Counted from the stretch's first letter, positions 10,091-20,068 are shown. The stretch is 21,020 nucleotides of DNA from Larix sibirica (GCA_004151065.3 NWUY0300071006.1:2701-23720), one strand, 5' to 3'. Notes: generated by a model not told the origin, from the sequence alone. Made by a program: numbers and translations.

Positions 10091-12033
10091 ATCCATGTTT
10101 GTATTTTTTCTACCACAAGATCTAACAACAAACATGAGTTGGTTAATTTTTTTTGTCATTGCCATGCCATTCTTATGACGCAATTTTGTACAAAATTTAT
10201 ATCTACTATGAAGGATGACATGTATGATGTTAGGGGGATATCTAGATAAGAATACCTTTCTCTGGAGATAGCATCATTTGTAGTGGCTTATGAAATGCTT
10301 AACCAATTGAAGATTTGAACTATATCTACTAGCTAATAGAGTAGAATCCATGATTTTTTGGACTATGTGGAATCCTCTTCACCATACAGTCTTCTCACTA
10401 TTGAAGCCTATAAGGAAACTTCAGATCAGAGGTGGGATAGACACCTATCTATCTTTCGGGCCTTTATCCACCATCTTTTCAATATTTCATGATAATATTT
10501 GTCAGTGGTGAATTGGGTTACCCATTCTTGTATTTATTCAACCCAGTACCAATGTTGGCATGGTTAATCAACCATGAGGCCACTTTGATTTTTGGAATTA
10601 GAGATATCCTTGATGTTACTCTAAATTGGCCTCTTCTATTAGACTGATACAATTTGATATTAGGATCTAGTTAGATAGGTTATGAAGATGTTTGTGGATA
10701 ATTTTGACTTTTGAGCATTTTGATAAATTTATCCCCACTATGACTTTTGATATGAGGCAATTTTGCATTCAGTATCTCCATAATTATATGGCTTGGTTTC
10801 ATCATCAATCACTAGTTTTATGGAATTCTCATATTCTTGCACAACTTGGGGCACCTTTGTCTTTAGATTTGTTTTTTGGAGGCATATTGGTTATCTGTGC
10901 TTCAGAAAAATAACCATTTTAATAGTTAATAGTGTTAATATCAATAAAAAAATTAAATCCATGGTTTCTCAAGTCAATTGATTTCTACAAACTCCGATGA
11001 ATGCGGTCTTATTCAAAATATGCATCTCTAAACCTATTCCAACTTTTGTTTATGGCTATCTAGTATACAATCTTGGTTGGACACAATTTCAATCCAGGTC
11101 ATATTTTTTCGTATGGCTTCACCATCTACTTAAATTGGGATTGAATCATTTATTGAAAGTAACCACTTGATTGTGTTCATAAACACCATCAATGTTATGT
11201 TCAACTGATATGCAAATCTTTTCATGTCATTTGGAGATTTAACGGAACCAAAACTATCAACTTTATGGTATTATGTGGGATACTAATCTACAAACTGAAT
11301 GGGTAAGACCTATTAGAATTCTTGAGTATTGTTGTTATGCACGAACAATGTAGGGGGAGGATATCTACCATTTGATACTAGTAGGTTTATTTTCCCTAGT
11401 GAAGTGGGATTCAATCTCTCAAAGTGATTTCCATATTGTTCCACTTGAGAGTCACTTGTTGTACAATGCAATTGGGTTTTTACCCAAGGCATTAATGAAA
11501 GGACCATGTTCATTATAAAACTATTATACAAATAATTGGGGTTCAAATATTTTTATAACTATAATGTAAAAAAAGAAGAAGCATACTAGATGTTAGTTTT
11601 CTATGGGTATAAGATTTTGTTGACCAATTAATAAAAGCTATCTTGAGTAGCAGTTTAAAAGAATAAAAACCCCCAAGTAGGGACTGTACTCTCATGTAAT
11701 ACATCCTATCATAAACCATTCATATTGTGAAAGTTTGAAAAAAGAAAAAGGAAATTGGACCACCCTACCTATCAATAAATCCCTATGGTGATTGGTTGGG
11801 TTGATGGTGACTTTTTTCTCTTTCTCAAATTCCATGCTAGCGGTGACTAGCTTCTTTAACGAGAAAGGATCATAAAATTTTTAACTCACCGCACCCATAG
11901 TTATCACTTTGCAAATTAAAATGTGGACCAACATTTTTCATATATATGTATGTATTCTTTTGAACATGCTCTTTACCCCTTTTAGTCCATGTGAGGCCTC
12001 AACATTTGATACATCAAACCTAAAGTTACCTAG
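10091..12033. other. No recognisable feature
   Basis: Scattered short open stretches on both strands (plus 10692-10913, minus 11313-11546) without recognised motifs. The plus frame at 10692 contains FDMRQFCIQYLHNYMAWFHH, which is protein-like but unassigned. No terminal repeats, tRNA or transposase motifs were seen. Confidence 0.3.
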
Positions 12034-12341
12034 TTTTTTTTTCAATTAGAAAAAAACATGTATCTTGATAATCAAGAGGAATCAAAGTTACAATGATCTT
12101 TACAAAAATCAAAATAATATCATTCTCTTTAAGGTCTAAGCCTTTCATGTTGAGTCTAATCATATAGATATTAATCCCTTCAAAAATACAAATACAATTG
12201 TCTCACAACTAGATAATCTGGTCCAAAATATTAGAAAAAAACATGTATAGTACTAAACAAAATATGAAATTTATAGAAGAAATATAAAGAGCCTGAATTG
12301 CATAAAGTATAGTCTTTGAACTCCTCGAAGAATTATAGCCC
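12034..12341 (-). other. LINE 3' UTR and A tail
   Basis: This follows the ORF2 stop (TAA, minus, 12344-12342) and ends in nine A on the minus strand, preceded by TCTAATTG. An 18-bp exact direct repeat (ttagaaaaaaacatgtat) lies at 12046-12063 and 12231-12248. No coding potential. Confidence 0.6.
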
Positions 12342-13480
12342 TTAAGTCATCCCGGCAATTTTTTTTGATAAGTTTTCTGCTAAGGATTTGAGTTCCCTAA
12401 AAATATGTTTGATGGAGAAACTGTTGAAACAATCCATCATCTTTCTAGTTCTAAAGCACCATTGTTCCAATATTGATACCCGAAGTGAAGAAAAACAAGC
12501 TGCCTAGTCCATAATGAACCTTGACTCACCAAATATCTAAATTAACAAGATGTCCTTAATAATAACAAAGTTTAACATCCCCAAAAGGCTAGTAACTCAA
12601 CACGAGTAATGTAAACTTTTCCACATCAAATAATAATGGTCTTAAGCTATTTGAATTAAAATACCTCCACCACATTGTTCCTTATTTGGTGCTTCATCAA
12701 AATAGCCACAAGGAAAATATTCCTTAATTTCTGGTTCTTGAAGACAACATGGCCTTTTTAAAGCTAGATATTTATAGAATTTCTTATAGAATCTCAAAAA
12801 TTTTAGACCCACAACAGTAGAATTCTGAGAGATATTGTCAAATATCAAAGCATTCCTAGTCTTCCAAATGCCCCACATAATAAAAAAAAGTTAAAGTTTT
12901 GTGATGAGGAAACCTTTTGATCCATAATAATAGTTTTTATTCCCAAGAAGGAAGATTGCAACAACAATAAACATGTATCCCATCAAGTACTTCTAACCAA
13001 ACTCTTTTGCAAAAATCATAGTAAACAAAAAGATGGTGAATATTTTAAGTTGCACTATTGCAAAGGATACAAACATTTGGACCTGTTATCCCTCTTTTTA
13101 TTAAATTATCCTAGCTCAAGATACAATTCTCCAAGAAGAGCCATGATAAATTTTTTATCTTTAATGGGAAGCATCATTTCCAGAGATCTTTATACCACTA
13201 GTTGTATACATGATCTATGGATGAAACAAAAATGGCCCCAGATGCTTCTTTAGAGGCTACAACCCTTAATGTTTTGTTCCATGTCCATACCAATTTATCC
13301 TCCTCCTCCTTGAGTATGATACCAAGGTGATTGAGCCCTGAAATGTAGTTGGACCATTCCCCAAGCAAGATCACCATCAAATCTGAAGTTAGAAGATGAA
13401 TACCAATAAGAAGTAGAAAATATTTTAGAATTGGGATTTCTAAGATGAGGAAGTCTATTGAGACCCAAATCAAATAAGAA
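12342..13480 (-). pseudogene. ORF2 C-terminal part: zf-RVT-like region and RNase H
   Basis: The zf-RVT-like part holds DKLVWTWN followed by IFVSSIDHVYN, the familiar pattern before the zinc-binding segment, then PIKDKKFIMALLGEL. WGIWKTRNALIFDN (12878) is the typical linker. The RNase H part begins at CGYFDEAPN, with the first catalytic Asp in YFDEA, then GGGILIQ; RVELLAFWG carries the catalytic Glu. Further on, FGESRFIMD replaces the usual GDSR with GESR, and KHIFRELKSLAENLSKK matches the His-x-x-RE-x-N-x-x-A-D/E terminal motif. Presence of RNase H marks this as the plant L1 subgroup that acquired this domain. Frames change at least three times. Confidence 0.75.
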
Positions 13481-14119
13481 TGAAATCAGATCTATAGATA
13501 TTTAAAAACAATATTCACCCCCAATGAAAGAGTCAATCCCCAAAACCACTTTTACGCCATTCCCTATTTTCCACGAGAGCTATGAACCCAACTAGCCAAA
13601 AGTTATTATAAAACCATAACATATATTTGAATCCTGAGAAACAGATTTTTTATCCTTCCCGACCCACCCTTCTACTATAAATTTTCTTAAGTATATTGAT
13701 ATGAAAACATCACTCCATGGGCCTGAACCAAAAAACCCCCTCTAAATATTTTTCAGTCCCAAATCTTAACTGAAGAAAAACATGTTTTTCTAGCTACATA
13801 TCTTTTCCCAATGCACCAGATGAATCTTATCTTTGTGCACGTGTCCTGAGCATAAAAAGTTCAACATTTTCTTCCTAATTTTGTCCAAAATGGATATGGG
13901 AATCATGGTCATTAACATCCAATACACATGCATACTTTGTAGAATAGAATTTACTAATATTAATATACCCCCTTAGCGATATCCATTTACAGAGACAATA
14001 GTTGATTATCTTCCCCACCTTCCTCATAAGCCATAGCCAATATTTAGTGAAATAACAGTTAGGTATTACTTAAGTCCCTTATCAATATGTTCAAACTGGG
14101 ATGGGACACGACAAAGAAC

Positions 14120-14900
14120 CTTATTTAATACATCTTCGAGGAGTTACTAAAGAGAATAATAATATCATTATATGTACTCAATCGCTCACATGTACTAGTG
14201 CGAAATATAAGCACATCATCTACAAATAATAAATTAGTGATAAAATGAACAGAAGAAAATTTGATACCAATAATTTTTTTTATCCTGCTTGGACTTCCCA
14301 ATAATTCTATTGAGGTCTTCATTTACCAAGAGAAACATTAGTGGAGACAGTGGGAACCCATGTGTGATCCCTTTGGAACTTTTAAAAAGATTTGAAGGGG
14401 ATTCATTAATAAGTACTGCAAATATGGCAGAAGTGATACAATCCATAATCTAGTCAGTTACATCCAAGGGAAGACCAATTCGAAGAAGAACCATCCTCAA
14501 ATACACCTAGTCAACTTTATCAAAATATTTAACCATATCCATTTTTAGAATCAATGCATACAATTTTTTTGTTTTAATTGTATGCAAACTTTCCTAAGGA
14601 ACCCCTATTGCATCTAGGATTTTCCTATCTGAGAAAAAACCAGATTGTTCCTTTGACATGCATTTTGTAAGAAAGGGCTTAATTATGATGGAGACGATTT
14701 TTGTGATGATCTTATACACCAAATTACAAAGAGAAATGGGTCTGTATTCATTGAAAGACATTGGCTTAGAACTCTTTGGTATAAGAGAAATAAAGGTGGA
14801 ATTCAAAGCTCCTGGGACATACCCTTTCTTTCAAGATTCTTCCACTAGCCCCAATAAATCTTGACCAACAATGTCAAAAAACTCCTCAAAAAATTCTACA
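14120..14900 (-). pseudogene. ORF2 reverse transcriptase core
   Basis: Motifs in order: FISLIPKSSKP, EYRPISLCNLVYKIITKI, SKEQSGFFSDRKILDAI, LILKMDMVKYFDKVD, SSKGITHGFPLSPLMFLL and LLFVDDVLIF, with the FVDD box at 14215-14226. The usual RQGDPLSP has become THGFPLSP. A TAG at 14507-14509 stands where relatives have Trp after DKVD/DRVD. A T8 run (plus strand 14274-14281) coincides with the frame change between the LSPLMFLL and FVDD segments. The aspartates of motifs A and C survive, but the chain is broken. Confidence 0.85.
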
Positions 14901-15846
14901 TTCTACCTATCTGGGCCTCAACTTTTTTCCCTTGAATTTTTTTCACTACTTCTTAAATCTCCCCTAGGGAGACTTCCTTACCCACCTATAATCCTTCTTT
15001 GTATGCAAAAAATATAGGATAGTGTTGAATTACCTTTAGCTGCAAAGAAATATTTAAATTACCATAATATTTGAAGATGGTCTCAAAATGTTTCAATCCT
15101 CCATCCTCTATATCAAACTGAGAGCATATCACATTATCATTTGGAACCTTCAAGTCCCAAATTGCATTGACAATTCTGTGTTGATTAGCATATTTCTGAT
15201 TTTTTTTTGAGTTATAGTCCCCCTAATTAATCCAGATGGATCTACTCTTCAACCTCCATGATTTTGCCTCAATATTCATAATTTTTGTCTTCATGTCTTC
15301 CAACCTCAACAACATTTCCTTTTCCAACCTTATGAAACAACCAAAGGAATTCTCATTGAATAAGAAATTTATTTTCTCCTCAATTTCTAACAATTCCATT
15401 CCAAGACACTTTTTCTTCTCTTTTTTCCGTTTGAAAACAATTTGTTTGAGATTTTTAAGCTTCTTCATTAATCTATGCATGGTTGTATCTTCAGGATTAG
15501 ATTCAAATGAAGTCCAAAAATCCATTACCAGATTAAGAAAGTCTTCATCTTCCAACCAATTATGGTAAAATTTAAATGGAAAATGTTGTATTTTCTTTTC
15601 CACATCAATTTGGAGACATATAGGCACATGATTAGAGATCCCGGAATTAATAGACCAAGTCCTAAATCTAGGAAAAATATCTACCAACCCTTATGATATA
15701 AAAAATGTATCAAGTCTTTTAAATATGGATTCCTCCCCAACTCTTGCATTTCTCGAGGTATGAGATAAAGGAATAGGAAGCACATCTATAATATTATTTT
15801 CCTGAAAGAACTGACAATTTTTTTTTGAAGGTGGGTCCAATCTAGT

Positions 15847-15860
15847 ATAAGACACCCAAA
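15847..15860. repeat. SINE target-site duplication, left copy
   Basis: ataagacacccaaa, identical over 14 bp to 16064-16077. Deleting the SINE and one copy restores a continuous endonuclease frame across the site. Confidence 0.9.
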
Positions 15861-16063
15861 CTTAGCCCCTAGGGGTACATTAGTTGGTTGGATCTTCAGG
15901 GACCAAGACAACACAAGGTTGAGGTCGCGGGTTTGATTCTCTGGGTCCTTCGGGGTTAGGAATTGAAGTAATATCAAGAAGGGTGAGGCCCCTTCGAGTG
16001 GACCCCCTTGGATTGGGTCCATGGATATAGAGAGACCTAGGGCTGTGAACCACATTGAAAAAA
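15861..16063 (+). mobile_element. tRNA-derived SINE (203 bp)
   Basis: The body lies between exact 14-bp target duplications. Near the 5' end, tagttggttgg at 15881-15891 matches the pol III A box (TRGYNNANNNG, one mismatch), and ggtttgattct at 15930-15940 matches the B box (GGTTCGANNCC type, T for the first C and the last C). The box spacing of about 49 bp is slightly longer than in tRNAs. The 3' part has no tRNA similarity and ends in a short A run (16058-16064). This is the classic layout of a SINE copied by LINE machinery in trans. It is antisense to the host LINE. I do not assign it to a named family. Confidence 0.85.
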
Positions 16064-16077
16064 ATAAGACACCCAAA
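16064..16077. repeat. SINE target-site duplication, right copy
   Basis: ataagacacccaaa directly after the A-rich tail, exact match to 15847-15860. The first A may belong to either the tail or the duplication. Confidence 0.9.
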
Positions 16078-16512
16078 ATTCACCTGCATATTAAATCAAA
16101 TTCAAGCCACCTCCAAGGATAAAAACATGATGCTAGAGAATACCACTATCCCGAATAACTTCCCAGAACTCCTATCTACTTGTGTAGGGGCCATAACACT
16201 TAAGAAATTTGAACATATCATCAATTCCTCTGATACTCCCCTCCAGTATAATGATTTCATAATTTTTGAAAGGTTTAAGATCATCCACTAAGGGGTTCCA
16301 TATAGCAAGTAAACCCCCAGAAAGTCCATCGGTATCAATTGCACATGCTTCCCATCTTGGAAATAGTTTCAAAAAGACCTCACGGGCCTTTTTATCCATG
16401 CAAATCATCTCTTGTATCATTACCAAATCTAGATTAATGAGTTCAAAAATATGCTTGAGGGATTGAAATATAGGTGATCCCCCCAATCCCCTAACATTAA
16501 AGGATGTAAAGA

Positions 16513-16516
16513 TCAT
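16513..16516 (-). promoter_or_regulatory. ORF1 stop / ORF2 start overlap (ATGA)
   Basis: On the minus strand ...GATAAATGATCTTT... contains TGA closing ORF1 and ATG opening ORF2, sharing two bases. Overlapping stop-start sites let ribosomes reinitiate in some LINEs, for example the UAAUG of insect SART1. Whether this element used it is inference. Confidence 0.6.
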
Positions 16517-17893
16517 TTATCAACAAGATCAATGGCTTGTGAATCTCTAAGTGGCCAAAATACCAAAGACTCAAGAGAGATATAAGAGGCATTCTTCAAT
16601 ATGATAGATAAAGGCTCATACAATTGATCACTAGACCAAATCCCCCCAACATCTAAGGAAACCCTAGACCGACCCCCTTTTTCGGACTTCTTATTTAGAA
16701 GTGTGACATTCTAGAAGTGAATGGAATCTAGGGATGAAACACCATCCTTTGAGAGCTTATCATAGTAGGTAGGTAAAGGATGCTGACTAAAATATCCTTC
16801 TAAGAGGTCAAAGATGAAGACTAGTTTTGACAACCAGAAATCCCAATAGTACAAGCATCACCAGGGTTCCCCACCACTGATGGTGTATCCCCAATAGAAA
16901 ATGAATAAGTGAATAAAAGAAACTCATTAGAATGAGGATTATTATTTGTGGGAGATGAGGGTGTAGGATCAATAGAATGACCAACAGGGTTGTCTAACGA
17001 TTGAGAAACAAAAGTAAGACTAGGGTCCTCCAAATTTGTATTCAAAGAATGATATTCTATAGGACAGAGAAGAACTTCTATGGAAAAATGATTATCAATA
17101 CCCTTCTCGGAACCTACCTCTTCACCCAACACAGAAGGAGGGAAATTTTCATTGAAAGACCCATGAAAACCACAATGATTTAATAAGGGCACCCAGGAAG
17201 TACCAGAATTCAATTTTAAGGATGAAATTTTTGTAGTCTCTTCAATAGAATTTAATAAAACAAGTTCTTTCATTGACATAAAATTAATAAGGAAAGGAGA
17301 CAGAAGTTCAATATTATTCATAAACAAATCCAAACTCCTTGAAGAGTGGCCATTTTGAGAACTGGATAGAAGTAACATTGGAGAAGAAAGACCTTTCACC
17401 CGATCATCCATTGAACAAAAAGTATTTGGAGCCTCCTCTACTGTGTCTTCCACATATGAACCCAGTGAGGTTTTATTAGGACACTTCTTGTTTAAATGAC
17501 CAGTCTCCCTACAGATATGGAACCTAAAGGGAATCCTATTATTGTCCAGTATTTGGATGAAATGATACTCGCCCTATCTTATCTCCACATCCATGGAAAA
17601 ACCCTTTGACACATCAAATTAAATAAGTATAGACACCATTCTCTTGTTAACCCCATATAAAATTTATTTCTCCATATGAATGAATCTACCAATTCGATTA
17701 TCCAAATATACGAACACCGCCAGAGTACACAATTATATGGGGGATTTTGGGAGTAGGCACCGCAAGTGTCAAATCACCACTCGCTCCTTCTAAAATTCAA
17801 AAGCCGAATGCCAACGACTATGTACCATCAAACCCTTCCCAATAATCCAAGGATTTGATAAAATGAGAGTAGAGTGTTCCATCAATAAAAAAA

Positions 17894-17903
17894 GGAAACA
17901 AAA
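17894..17903. repeat. Target-site duplication of the poly(A) retroinsert, left copy
   Basis: ggaaacaaaa, preceded by seven A. It matches 18945-18954 exactly. The A run before it fits an insertion at a T-rich bottom-strand target, as used by L1-type endonucleases. Confidence 0.7.
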
Positions 17904-18944
17904 ATGCAGAAGAAATGATCAGGGGCCTCCAGGGGGGATGGCAATGGCGGTAAGAAATGATACCTTGCCGATATATTTCAGGGAAATGGTGGCAACGAGT
18001 CTTCTAGGGGAGGCGTGACTAAGTTGGCCTGCATCAACCACTCCAAAGTGAATGATTCTGGCAGCGGTGGAAGATGGGTGCCCCTCGATGTTGGCCTTGG
18101 CCAGGGCAATAGAGGACTTGTGCTTTATCTTGGATGTGGTTTCGTCTCTGGAAGGATTCTGGATTCTGGTTTTCACTCGCCCCCCTGTGAAATTGGCTAT
18201 GGTGTAACACGACAGTAGCTTCATGGTAGTCCTGGTGATTTGGGTAGCAAGAGTTGGAAGCATGCGGCCATCGATATGGAATCTCCTCGTGGGTAGGGAA
18301 GCCCCTCGCCTGAACTCCATTCGCAATTATTGGACCTGGAAGCCCAAGTCCATTGGCTCAGGGGAGACCTCTCTGACATGAAGAAAGCAATCTCACACCT
18401 AGCTACTTTTGTGCAAATTTCCAATTCAGAAGTTCGGGCAAGCACTGGTAAGATGAAAGATCACTTTGAAAAGTTAATGGGTAAACATGATACGTTTTAC
18501 AGTTGTCTGCGAATTGTAGAGGCCAAAGTTGATTTTGTTAGGACCAATAGTGAAAGCAGTCCCTCAATCACTCTAAATATTGATGACGATAACGTAGGCT
18601 CAGCCCCTGGCAGCAAGGAAAAAATTGCTTGTACCCATCACAACAACTGAAGCTCTCTGTTCGAGCATCACTCTTTTTGTCTAGAGCTTATACCTATAGT
18701 TAGATATTATATTTATGTTGTCTCTTGTTAGGGAATTTTGTTAATATTTTTAGTTGTAATAGGTTTGCCAATACTTTCTGTTGTAATAGGCTTAAGGCCT
18801 TTTTTGAACTTCAGAGGTTGGTAGGTGAAGAGTCTGTCTTGGTAGCTCTGGTTTTTTGGGATCAGCCTCTTCCACTCTTTGTACTTGGCTCCACCTTTTT
18901 AATATAAATCTTATTAACCGTTTGTGTAAAAAAAAAAAAAAAAT
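17904..18944 (+). mobile_element. 1.04-kb poly(A)-tailed retroinsert of unknown source
   Basis: It lies antisense inside LINE ORF1, between 10-bp repeats, and ends in 16 A (18928-18943). LINE protein similarity stops at its left edge and resumes at its right edge. Its first 750 bp are visibly richer in G and C than the surroundings. Its last 280 bp look like a 3' UTR: T-rich, with gttgtaatagg doubled (about 18753 and 18780) and aatataa about 25 bp before the tail. No intron-like gap, LTR or RT motif is seen. It is either a processed retrocopy of a host mRNA or a 5'-truncated, non-autonomous retroelement. Confidence 0.7.
17918..18650 (+). pseudogene. Coding relic inside the retroinsert
   Basis: One plus frame runs from the left edge to TGA 18648-18650 with only a few stops (two before 17960, TAG 18216-18218, TAG 18294-18296). 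The first part is Gly/Asn/Ser-rich (QGNGGNESSRGG). The second part, uninterrupted for about 118 codons, starts SPELHSQLLDLEAQVHWLRG and continues SDMKKAISHLATFVQ and MKDHFEKLMGKHDTFYSCLR, with heptad-like spacing of Leu, Ile and Val suggesting a coiled coil. An acidic tail (LNIDDDN) closes it. I do not recognise the family. N-terminal regions of plant retroelement Gag proteins can look similar. Confidence 0.45.
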
Positions 18945-18954
18945 GGAAACAAAA
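18945..18954. repeat. Target-site duplication of the poly(A) retroinsert, right copy
   Basis: ggaaacaaaa, one T after the A tail. Exact partner of 17894-17903. Confidence 0.7.
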
Positions 18955-19464
18955 CCAATTTTTTACCAACATACCTAGATTCAGATTGTAACCCACCACA
19001 GGTTTCCATTGGACTTGAATCCAAGTTAAAAAACAACCAATTAAGTGAAACATACTCTAGCCGACCCAAAAGGGATCTGGTTGAAAAACCACCACCCTAT
19101 CTAAATTAAGTCACAACCAACCACCATATGAATATTTTCATCTATAATTTTGAATGCTTTCTAGGCATGGCGAGCTTTTTCCCTTTTACCTATAATACAA
19201 TGATTCCCACCACCTTCCACCACAACAACACATTTCGAGAATTTACACCATCAAGTAAAGCAAGGTTTTCACCATGCTTTCCAAACCCTCCCTCCACTCC
19301 TGCATCCACCAACAATGGACTACTATAAAAAGGATGCTTGGAACAAAACTATCATTGGGAAGAACTTCCCTTCTCTGGTAAGAAAAACCATTAACCATCC
19401 AGGTCTGGTCACCTATCAAGTCATTTGAGTGGGTTCCAATTGGAAAAGTGGAGAGTTGCACCAC

Positions 19465-19691
19465 ATCTACATCCCTAGATTAGTATCCCACATAATCATC
19501 ACAAATGCTAGAAATCAAAGCCCTTCTTCCTTGGTGAAGGGGTGAGGTTGACCAACACATATTTAAATTGATTATTACACCTTTTCTCTATCATTCATTG
19601 TGCATCATTATAAAAAAAAGTTTTAAGAGAGAATAAATTATGTACCTTGAATATGAAGCTTTTTTGGCATACTCATTGAGTGTCGATCCTT
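19465..19691. other. Unassigned stretch between LINE and LTR-like region
   Basis: It may hold the LINE 5' UTR or the internal leader of an LTR element. No motif decides. An A8 run occurs at about 19611-19618. Confidence 0.3.
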
Positions 19692-19798
19692 AGATTCTGA
19701 TCCACTTCTCCTAAGTTTCCCAAATGCACTTGCACACAAGAAAAACACTAACCTTTCTCATTCCAATGGCATATAATCAATTACAATGCAAAAAACAA

Positions 19799-19819
19799 TT
19801 AAGTAATACAATTACTTAA
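19799..19819. repeat. Perfect inverted repeat, 9-bp arms
   Basis: ttaagtaat-aca-attacttaa. AT-rich, so a weak hairpin. It lies in the U5-like part of the putative LTR. Confidence 0.6.
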
Positions 19820-20068
19820 AAAAGTATGTGATAAAGATCCTTGGGGGTGGAGTGAATCGATTCATATTAAATACAGAGAGATAACACACTTACAGGTGCT
19901 CATTGCTTATTGTATTATCCTCCTCCAGGATATGATTTCTCTCCTTCACCCTTAGCCTCAATCACAAAGCCTCCAAACAATGGAGACTTGTTGCTCTCTC
20001 TTTCTCATCATAACAGTGTCTGATCTTCCTTCAATCCAAACTCTCTTGGATCTACAACTAAGGGGTCT

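Larger units (their letters stand above)
12342..16516 (-). pseudogene. LINE ORF2 polyprotein (endonuclease-RT-RNase H), inactivated
   Basis: Starting at ATG 16514-16516 (MIFTSFNVRGLGG), the domains are endonuclease (16516 to about 15600), reverse transcriptase (about 14900-14120), an RT thumb-like region (IRKKMLNFLCSGH near 13870), a zf-RVT-like region (13473 to about 13000; DKLVWTWN), the WGIWKTRN linker (12878) and RNase H to 12342. About 1,320 codons remain after removing the SINE, the usual size for plant L1 ORF2. The protein would nick DNA and copy its RNA by target-primed reverse transcription. At least six stops and several frameshifts are visible. The start is chosen because the endonuclease motif begins within its first ten codons and because ATG overlaps the ORF1 stop. 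Confidence 0.85.
15600..16516 (-). pseudogene. ORF2 AP-like endonuclease domain, split by a SINE
   Basis: Motifs: FNVRGLGG with the metal-site Asn, LDLVMIQEM with the catalytic Glu, GLSGGLLAIWNP, CYGPYTSR, then a stop (16172-16174), EFWEVIRDSGIL and ILGGGLNLI. The last corresponds to the usual ILGGDxN, so the aspartate has become Gly (codon at 16106-16108). Beyond the SINE the frame resumes with FFQENNIIDVLP, SIFKRLDTFFIS, a stop, and SGISNHVPICLQI, where SDH has become SNH. The catalytic His remains. Four in-frame stops are counted. Confidence 0.85.
12034..19464 (-). mobile_element. Plant L1-type LINE, near full length, inactivated, with two nested insertions
   Basis: On the minus strand the order is ORF1 (DUF4283-like, CCHC knuckle), ORF2 (endonuclease, reverse transcriptase, zf-RVT-like region, RNase H), 3' UTR and an A9 tail (T9 at 12034-12042). 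The span is about 7.4 kb, or about 6.2 kb without the inserted SINE and poly(A) retroinsert, a normal length for plant L1 elements. Many in-frame stops and frameshifts mean it cannot encode its proteins. The 5' end is not resolved: protein similarity is traceable to about 19053 and an ATG at 19464 is the farthest plausible start. I did not find a target duplication matching the flank of the tail (aaagttacctag), so the 5' boundary is a guess. Confidence 0.85.
16513..19464 (-). pseudogene. LINE ORF1 (DUF4283-like, CCHC zinc knuckle), inactivated and interrupted
   Basis: N-terminal traces: FPIGTHSNDLIGDQTWMVNG (19464 frame), then IGCFLTWIQVQWKPVVGYNL near 19050. Beyond the retroinsert: STLILSNPWIIGKGLMVHSR, IGRFIHMEK, VSILI, FDVSKGFSMDVEIR, as in the plant LINE DUF4283 domain, an RNA-binding-like fold. 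The knuckle FHICRETGHLNKKC (about 17480-17526) keeps C-x4-H-x4-C, but the first Cys position is Phe. A 210-codon open stretch follows (17453-16821), acidic and Ser-rich. After a frame change near 16840 the tail reads to SQAIDLVDK and stops at TGA 16513-16515, overlapping the ORF2 ATG. ORF1 normally coats the element RNA. Stops and shifts abolish function. The start codon is uncertain. Confidence 0.75.

Noticed and set aside
11313-11546. 77-codon minus-strand frame
   Set aside because: No motif, no continuation up- or downstream, and composition expected by chance.
12020-12033. LINE target duplication (cctaaagttacctag)
   Set aside because: No convincing second copy near the presumed 5' end at 19100-19700.
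14658-14864. 68-codon plus-strand open frame
   Set aside because: Antisense shadow of the reverse transcriptase N-terminal motifs.
15236-15568. 110-codon plus-strand open frame
   Set aside because: Antisense shadow of the LINE ORF2 segment between endonuclease and reverse transcriptase.
15881-15940. A possible tRNA gene
   Set aside because: Only A and B boxes match; no acceptor stem or anticodon arm can be folded, and the flanking target duplications make it a SINE head.
17919-18326. 135-codon open frame on the minus strand
   Set aside because: It is antisense to the frame inside the plus-strand poly(A) retroinsert and crosses no LINE motif; the GC-richer DNA simply has fewer stops.
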